Assembly: GCA_030280995.1 (NCBI GenBank)
Contig: JASXTE010000002.1
Span: 37,569,183 to 37,633,182 of the forward strand
Direction of reading: 5' to 3'
Source: Hemileia vastatrix
Lineage: Eukaryota; Basidiomycota; Pucciniomycetes; Pucciniales; Zaghouaniaceae
Length of the DNA stretch: 64,000 nucleotides
The translations under genes and the position numbers were made by a program. Shown one piece after another: positions 58,002 through 64,000 of this stretch; positions within the stretch are counted from its first letter, which is position 1, and each line of letters opens with the position of its first letter. A model generated the notes under the pieces. The model saw nothing but the letters and a program-made list of their open reading frames with translations, was not told where the DNA came from and did not search any database.

Positions 58002-60525
58002 AACTTCAATGCTAGTTACATTGATCAAGACTGTTGCTTTGAGAGGGGCAATAACAATTGAGCTATCCTCAATGTTCCTTATGATCTCAGAATCCTCAAC
58101 TGTAGATAAATCATTATTATCAATATCAATAGTATTTAAATAATGAATATCTTCTTCCAGAATCAAGATTTCTTGTTGAGATTCATATGAAATATTTCTG
58201 GCACAATCACTTGAAGTATCATCCAGTGCTATTGTGTCATCAGCCTGCTCCTCAGTTTGTTCAACAAGATTTATCCTCTTGTCACAGACATGGACTTTCT
58301 TCCAAGGATTTTTGCACTTGAAGCAAGTGTTTGTTGCATACTTTTTTGGTGCAACAGGGGCAGAAGGTTTACCAACCTTTTCCAGAGGTTTCTGTTGGTA
58401 AGTGGAGGATTTCTCTAAAGGGGTCCTAGGAATGAATCTTCTGGCATCATACTTGTTGTTTAGAGGGATCTCATTGTAAGTATTAATGAAAGAAGAAGGT
58501 TCTCTGGAGAACTCAGTCCTAGCCACTATCAAGTCTCTCAAAGACATTGGAAATTTATAAAGGATCCTGTCCTTCTATAACTCAAACTCCATATTTGGGT
58601 CCATTTCCCTCAAGATTTTTACAAGTTTCATTAAGAACTCAATAGGTTTATCAGTAGAAGAGCTATATCTAGTTTCCTCATACTTCCTTTGTTGAGCCAT
58701 CCTAAACTTGGCGCCACCAAATTGTGCTTCAATCAATTTTTTCCAATCTTCCCATGAGTAGTCATTCCTATCCAGGAGAACAGATTCATACCACATTAGG
58801 GGTACATTGGTAAACAAAGAAATTAACTTAGACACAATTTCCTCATCTGGGAGTTTGTAAGAAGTTTTTAAGTTATCAATTCTGCAAATGAATTGCTGCC
58901 AATCAGAAGAAGAATCACCATCAAATGTTGGGTACTGGTCAAGTTTTGACCAATTCTTTTGATTTGGAGGAGCCTCCTTAGTATTAGCTTGTTTCTGAGT
59001 AAAAAGCAGCTTTAACTTCTTCAATTGTGCAGTAATCTCATTGTTTAATACTTCTGTTGAAGATCCTGGTGCATCATCAATTTTTGATGGGAACTCAGTG
59101 GTATCAACAGGCATTTCTGAATCTAATTTTACTTTAGATGAACTAGCAACAGGTAAACTTGGAGCATCCTGTACCATATGTTTCTTCAAAGAAGTTTCAG
59201 AATATTTTTGATCATTAAACAATGAATTCAATTTTTCTTCAATGGTTGTTAGTCTGGTTTTCACTCTTGGAAGACTAGATAAACTCTCATTGATTGCTGC
59301 AAAAGATAACTGGGTTTTATTTTGAAAAGATGAATAATGATCACTCAATCTTTTCAGGTTCATCTTATCCACCTCTAGCTCCAGGCAACAGGAAGATACA
59401 GTATCTTTCAGTTTAGAAAAATCATTTTTGATATTTTTCCATAAAGAAACTTTCTTTTCATGGGTTGCTTTGTAATGAAACAAATCACCAGAAACTCTCT
59501 GTAACTCACTCCTCAATGCTTGATAACCCTGTTCAGTTAACAAACTATTATTTTTCTGAGTAAATTTCATGTTGTTCATTATATGATTTTGTTTAGCAAT
59601 AATATCCCTCAAATATTCATCATTAATGTTAGCTACATCTGGAGTGTTTCTCAATAAGGAAACAGAGTAACTTTCCAGATTCTCAAAAAAATCAGGCTCA
59701 AGTGTTTCATCAATAATAGACATATAAGGATTTATCATTGAAGTAGCAATTAGAACTAAAGGATTAGATACATTTGAAATTTGAGCAATTTGTCTATTGT
59801 TCACAGCCTCTATAGGTCTCACAGTCTCATCTCCTCTTCCAGATTTACCTGAAGGAACTGAATCAGTTACAAGAAATGGTACTTGAGATTCAATAGAGGG
59901 GCTTACCGTGGCTTGGGTAAGACTTGGATGTGGTTGTTCTCTCTCCTTCTTTCTCCTTGATAGGGATGAGGAGGTGTTGGATTGAACTGATTTGTTCTTG
60001 AAGGACCTGCCTGAGGTACTTGGTGCTGTTGCTGTTGGGACAGATAATCCCACTGGGTGTTCAGCCGATCCCACTGCCACTTTGAGACTTCCAACTTTTC
60101 TTGTTGCTGGGGGGCCAGTTGTGGAAGGGCTTTTGGAGGAGGAGGTTTCTTCTTCTCTTGAAGAAAAGACTCTATGTTTCTTACCTTGTCTTCTAGACAG
60201 TCTATTCTTGACCTCAGCTTGAGGTTTTCTGTCCTCACCTCCTTGATATGAGTAGAGAGATTTTTTACCTGCTGGTTTAAGGGCATCTTTTTTATCTTGA
60301 AGCCTTTGGGAAGCTCTTCTGGGTGGTTTATTGAAGGTTTTTGTTCCTGGGAATTTGTCTCTACCAGAATCTCCACTTCCTCCATTTCCCTATCCTGATT
60401 GATTCAATGATTTATTAATTTGAGCTAATTTTGTAGTTAAAGGAGAACTCACAGAAGTAGCCTCATCATAATCAATCAGATCCAGTTCATCTTCAGGTGC
60501 AGCAGAAGAAACTTGGTCAGTCATT
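58002..60525 (-). pseudogene. gag: Ty3-2 Gag
   Basis: ATG at 60525 (MTDQVSSAAPEDELDLIDYD) aligns with the start of Ty3-1 Gag. A stop follows near 60397, after which the frame stays open to 58575. A TAG there replaces the Trp of the DxWRDKILYK motif, and the frame continues to 57819. The capsid core QKNWSKLDQYPTFDGDSSSD, WYESVLLDRN and the knuckle CFKCKNPWKKVHVC (Gly-His has become Val-His) are visible. The region 59903-60385 is overlapped by the conserved alternate frame. Confidence 0.85.
59903..60385 (-). CDS. Small overlapping ORF in Ty3-2 gag, 160 aa
   Basis: ATG at 60385 (MEEVEILVETNSQEQKPSIN). Homologous to the Ty3-1 small ORF along its length: ELPKGFKIKKMPLNQQ, coiled coil (NLSTHIKEVRTENLKLRSRI ... 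DKVRNIESFLQE), K/P-rich linker, VSKWQWDRL, QAGPSRT, PPHPYQGERRR. It is intact although the surrounding gag frame has stops, which points to selection on this frame or to chance. It ends CGG-TAA-GCC, so the stop again overlaps GGTAAG. Function unknown; an RNA-binding or assembly factor of the element is only a guess. Confidence 0.65.
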   Translation of the reverse strand: MEEVEILVETNSQEQKPSINHPEELPKGFKIKKMPLNQQVKNLSTHIKEVRTENLKLRSRIDCLEDKVRNIESFLQEKKKPPPPKALPQLAPQQQEKLEVSKWQWDRLNTQWDYLSQQQQHQVPQAGPSRTNQFNPTPPHPYQGERRRENNHIQVLPKPR

Positions 60526-61349
60526 GTTTTAAATCTAACCTGAAGTGAGGGAAGCAAAAAATAAGATGAATTAGTTTTATTTTTGCTTTTTAAAAGAAAA
60601 ATAATAATAAAAGAATATAAAATTCTTCAGGACAGAAAATCAACTGAAAATAATAATCAATTATTTGTTAATTCAAAATAATCTTATAGCCAGGATTTAA
60701 AAGAAATTAACCAAAGAAATAAAAATAAATTTTAATTTAACAAATTAATTTATGATAATTATCAGGATTTAAATCAACTGAAAGATTTTTTAATTACCAG
60801 GACTCAATGTCAACTGAAATAATTTAATATAGTTTTTTTTTATTAATTATTAAAATTTTATTGTCAGGACAATTTGTCAACTGCAACAAAAAAAAGATTT
60901 TTTTTTTAATTTATCAGGACAAAGTCAACTGAAAATTACAATTAATTTTTAAAAAATAAAATTTTTTTACTTCTAGGACTGAGAACACAATTTCTCTATC
61001 TTTGTCAACTAGGAAAAAAAATAAACTTCAATTTACCAGACACCTCCGCCTGTAAAATGAGCAAATTAATTCCACTTACAGAGTGCTGAGTAAAATGAAA
61101 TACATAGAGTATGAAGAGTGCAAAGTGACCCACGAATAGTAATCAATAATTACCACAAAATATATCACTATTAGTTAGTATATAAGCCTAAGTTTTGGAG
61201 CGCGGTTTGATTCCCGTTTGAAGCAAAAAATAAGTCACATGATATATGATGTTTGTCGTTTTTGTCATCCACTTGTCCTTATAGATACCTCGATGGTGAT
61301 GGTCCCATGGTCTCCGCTCCTCAAGATAACAATGCACCGTTGATGATTC
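60526..61349 (-). other. Ty3-2 leader
   Basis: About 0.8 kb between primer-binding site and Gag. Contains AT-rich repeats of the type CAGGACA...GTCAACTGAAA at 60740-60920 (a short unit repeated loosely four to five times). No coding evidence. Confidence 0.5.
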
Positions 61350-61362
61350 GGAAAGGCCCCCA
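61350..61362 (-). other. Ty3-2 primer-binding site
   Basis: TGGGGGCCTTTCC on the minus strand, two nt inside the 5' LTR. Confidence 0.75.
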
Positions 61363-61364
61363 AC

Positions 61365-62174
61365 TTTCAAGGTGTCTTTCAAGTCTAGAAGGTTTTTCAA
61401 GGAGGTCCAATGGCGGTAACAACGGGATTTATGGGATTCAAACTTGGGTACATATTTCATTATCTTATAGAATATTTACTCAATATAAAGAGGTAAAAAG
61501 TTGAATTATTATTATAATTAATGGATTAGAATTACATGAATGTAAAAACTAAAGCAATAATAGATAGTAATAAAGGGATTTTAAATAGTTATAATAAATA
61601 AGTAAGTAATGAATGAATAAAAAACAACCAAAAGAGAGGCCTTATATAGGCAAAGGAGGGACAAAGCACGGCAATGAAATTCTAAAAATAGTAGTATGAG
61701 AGAGAGAGAAAAAGAATATTCCAGAAGTAGTGTTTTCAAATAATAAAGTTGTTCTGAAAAGAAGGCGTCAAAAAGATGTATTTAAAGATGTATTTACAGA
61801 GTATGTCAGAAATACATAAATTTAATTAATATTTACTGTAGAAGTAAATTCTAAATAAGAAATTTGAACTTTTGTATATATTTATTTTTATTTGAATATT
61901 AAAATTTTATTTTAATTTAAAATCTATTTTTTAATATAAAATTTTATTTCTTCCAAGCTGTCAATGAGAATGGTGTTAGAGAATAAAAATATAAGGGACA
62001 TTTTATATTTAATTTTAATTATTCATTTAATTTTACCATTCTGTAATTAGTTAATTTATGATAGGTAATTTTAATTTAACTAATTTATAATTAAATAATT
62101 AAAATAATAAGGCGTGGCTTCATCCAGTAAATAATTAATTATTTTACTGGGTAAGTCTAGCAGCCTGGCTGACA
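61365..62174 (-). repeat. Ty3-2 5' LTR
   Basis: Partner of 45028-45836. TATA box TATATAAGG at 61648-61640. The terminal CACCTTGAAA has lost the canonical CA by one substitution. Confidence 0.9.
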
Positions 62175-62179
62175 GTAGT

Positions 62180-63265
62180 ACTAAATTTAAGAGAGTGATA
62201 GAATGTGTGAGGGGAAGCATATAGGAAGCACAAAAGAGGGGAGGGAAGTATTAGGAAGGGTAATTTTCAAAGAGAATAAATAATAAAAATATATAATAAA
62301 TTATAGAGAATTGAAAATGAAATGGCATGAAACAAAAAAAACTTATAACTATTGTGCAAAATTTTTTAGCCAAATAATTTATTCTTTTTGAAATTTGACA
62401 CTTATTTTTTTCTAAAATGAAGATAATGGCCAATTATTTTTTTTGAAAAATATTGACAATAAAATATTTTTAAATCTAAAATTATGGTATAAATATTAAT
62501 TTTTTGGATTGTACAATTAACTAAATTATTTTAACCATAAATTTTGAGCTTTATATAGCTTCCACTAATACTTTAAAGCTTAAGAAATACTTAAGAGTAT
62601 ATACTCATACAATGAGAGCAAATATATACTCCAGGTAGTTTTTACTAATAAAATTTTGATGAAAAGTATCATTTTAATAATTTTTTTTCTTGAATAACTT
62701 TTTATAGTATTTGGAGAATATTTTATAATTTGATTAGTGAAAAATCCTGTAAAATCATGCAAAAGGGTTTTTAGTTCAATTTATGCAATAATTTTTATAT
62801 TTTCAAAAAAAGAACAAAAAACATGATTTTTCACAATCTTATGAATGTGCCCACTTTTTTTTTGGTAGTGTGGTTCACTTACTTCAATATTCCTACAAAA
62901 ATTCTAGTAAGTCAAGCATCAAGATTGGTTTTACTAATGATCAACTGTGCTTCAATAAATAATTGAATTAATTTCAAGTTGTGTTCAAATTAAAATCAAT
63001 ATTTCCTCATGATTGTTTCAACACCACCTCAATGTGTGCTCAATTAGATATGAGTTTGTGTTCAAGGTTGCGGACTTTCTAGCAAGTCCACCTCCCATAT
63101 TGTGTGGTACATGATTACCATTTATGATACACAAGATTTCTGGTTCATTAATTTAGTTTAGTAAATTGAAATATCGGATTTATTTATTAAAAATTTATGA
63201 AAGAATAAAAAATATTTGATAACTTTACAAATCCCCATACTTTTTTGATCTACTGAAAGTTTTAT
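62180..63265. other. Right piece of the palindromic element and flank
   Basis: AT-rich with no supported gene. 62960-63096 has TGTGTTCAA-type units and ends in the palindrome and CCTCCC, the right end of the candidate large element. Confidence 0.4.
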
Positions 63266-64000
63266 TTAATATATTACTTTTACCTTCTTTTTTACCTTAT
63301 TTATCATTTGGATTAGCTTTTGAATTATTTGGAATGAGCAGCCAAAATGAGTAAAGTCGTAAAAAGATTCCAAACCTGGAGGAGCTTTTGTTGTTTGGTG
63401 ATTATTTTGAAAAGAGTTCCAAATTGGTTCAATAATTCCATTTCCTAACCTTAAATCAATTATACACCTATTATTAGGGAAATATAAACTGTGTCCTTTG
63501 ATTTTAGCAGGTGAAGGAATAGGTTGTCTAGTAATAGGATTGATATAAGAGAAGATCCCCAAAGTAATATAACTTGCATCATTCAAATTGGTATGTATCT
63601 TGTTATTAAATCCAGAATGGGTAATTATAAAATTCAAAAACAATAGATACTCATTGATAATTTATTCCCACTCTGAGTCACACCAATTTGGAATTCCAAC
63701 TTGGGTTGCAAGTTTGTGATTTTTTTGAAAAGCTATATTACAGAGTTTTTTAAGTCGGAGAGCAAGAAAAGAATTAAAGGAAAGTAAAGAGTCCCATTTT
63801 TGAAAATCATTATCTATTTCCACTTTAGATAAATTTCTCAGAAAAGAATAAATACCTATAGAATTAAAATGAGTGAAATATATTAAGAATGAATCAATAA
63901 AAATTATTAAACTTACCAAGAGAATAACCTTTAATAAATCCTGGTCTCCATCCAAAACCAATCATGATACCACCAGGCTAATTCTTATTCCTTATTGGTA
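63266..64000 (-). pseudogene. Decayed Fe(II)/2OG dioxygenase-like gene (TET/JBP-type candidate), partial
   Basis: Runs in from beyond the right edge. An acceptor-like TTAG near 63980 precedes PGGIMIGFGWRPGFIKGYSL. A 61-nt intron (63916-63856, GTAAGT...CTATAG) joins in frame to IYSFLRNLSKVEIDNDFQKW. One TAA (63662-63664) interrupts, then the same frame runs to 63266. The core reads HSGFNNKIHTNLNDASYITL, GIFSYINP, GHSLYFPNNRCIIDLRLGNG, WNSFQNNHQTT and THFGCSFQI. The H-x-D iron motif expected in this family (HTD) appears as HTN, with a later His and a C-terminal hydrophobic stretch. The similarity to fungal TET/JBP proteins is from memory of the family pattern. If right, the lost Asp and the stop mean an inactive copy. 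Confidence 0.45.

Larger units (their letters stand above)
45028..62174 (-). mobile_element. Ty3-2: chromodomain Ty3 element, split by Ty3-3
   Basis: 17.1 kb including the nested Ty3-3; about 8.5 kb without it. LTRs 45028-45836 and 61365-62174, 809/810 bp. Flanks GTATT (45023-45027) and GTAGT (62175-62179) agree at four of five bases, probably a duplication with one later mutation. Coding parts are homologous to Ty3-1 throughout but carry several stops and frameshifts. Confidence 0.9.
31895..63096. mobile_element. Candidate large DNA element with palindromic ends, split by Ty3 insertions
   Basis: The left end (31895-31922) has a G run then the perfect 18-bp palindrome GGACTTGCTAGCAAGTCC. The right end (63072-63096) has the inverted counterpart GGACTTTCTAGCAAGTCC followed by CCTCCC. 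ATATT stands outside both (31890-31894 and 63097-63101). The two ends correspond to the two different ends of the small complete relative at 43755-43997, in inverse order. Removing Ty3-1 and Ty3-2 leaves about 4.9 kb in three pieces, with no credible transposase gene. That the three pieces were one element is an inference. Confidence 0.5.

Noticed and set aside
1..64000. CRISPR arrays, rRNA genes, bacterial operons
   Set aside because: None seen; intron structure and element types are eukaryotic.

Overview
The window reads as a piece of an AT-rich, transposon-packed basidiomycete genome, most likely a rust fungus (Pucciniales). The reasons are short introns of about 50-200 nt with GTAAGT donors, fungal-type chromodomain Ty3 and Tad-type LINE elements, a trihelix-like gene and a right-edge gene that both resemble rust-expanded families, and very deep nesting of mobile elements. 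The species is an inference. Only one ordinary-looking host gene is visible (25494-27112). Almost everything else is mobile elements or their remains.

Left part (1-6990): remains of two minus-strand Cys-rich genes carrying a Zn2Cys6-like C-x2-C-x6-C motif. They are interleaved with a repeat family that carries a hairpin whose stem has changed in a compensatory way between two copies. Also here are a 44-bp tandem repeat, GC-rich islands and a candidate 768-bp inverted-repeat element.

6992-16588: a Tc1/mariner-type DNA transposon, bounded by TA, with two 440-bp terminal inverted repeats. Each repeat carries the same promoter-like region and first exon, feeding two convergent genes: a plus-strand accessory gene (7682-9203) and a minus-strand DD34E transposase. 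A Ty1/copia element (10446-15740; identical 177-bp LTRs, 5-bp duplication AAGCT) sits inside the first exon of the transposase. 16626-22334: a Tad-like LINE with a 13-bp target-site duplication and decayed ORF1 and ORF2.

22348-28370: low-repeat DNA with one three-exon gene of unknown function (436 aa) and a 133-bp Harbinger-type foldback MITE with TAA duplications. 28718-30006: a decayed trihelix/Myb-like transposon-associated gene. 30631-31839: a solo LTR with perfect ATAGG duplications.

31895-63096 can be read as one old DNA element with palindromic ends (GGACTTGCTAGCAAGTCC) and ATATT at both outer borders. It has been split by two chromodomain Ty3 elements on the minus strand: Ty3-1 (33914-43078; nearly intact, one nonsense codon in the whole Gag-Pol frame) and Ty3-2 (45028-62174). 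Ty3-2 is itself split by Ty3-3 (47739-56349). The three Ty3 elements are related. They share a primer-binding site, a chromodomain C-terminus and, unexpectedly, a conserved coiled-coil reading frame that overlaps the N-terminal part of gag out of frame and ends exactly at a GTAAG sequence. 63266-64000 holds the decayed end of a gene resembling Fe(II)/2-oxoglutarate dioxygenases of the TET/JBP type, running off the right edge.
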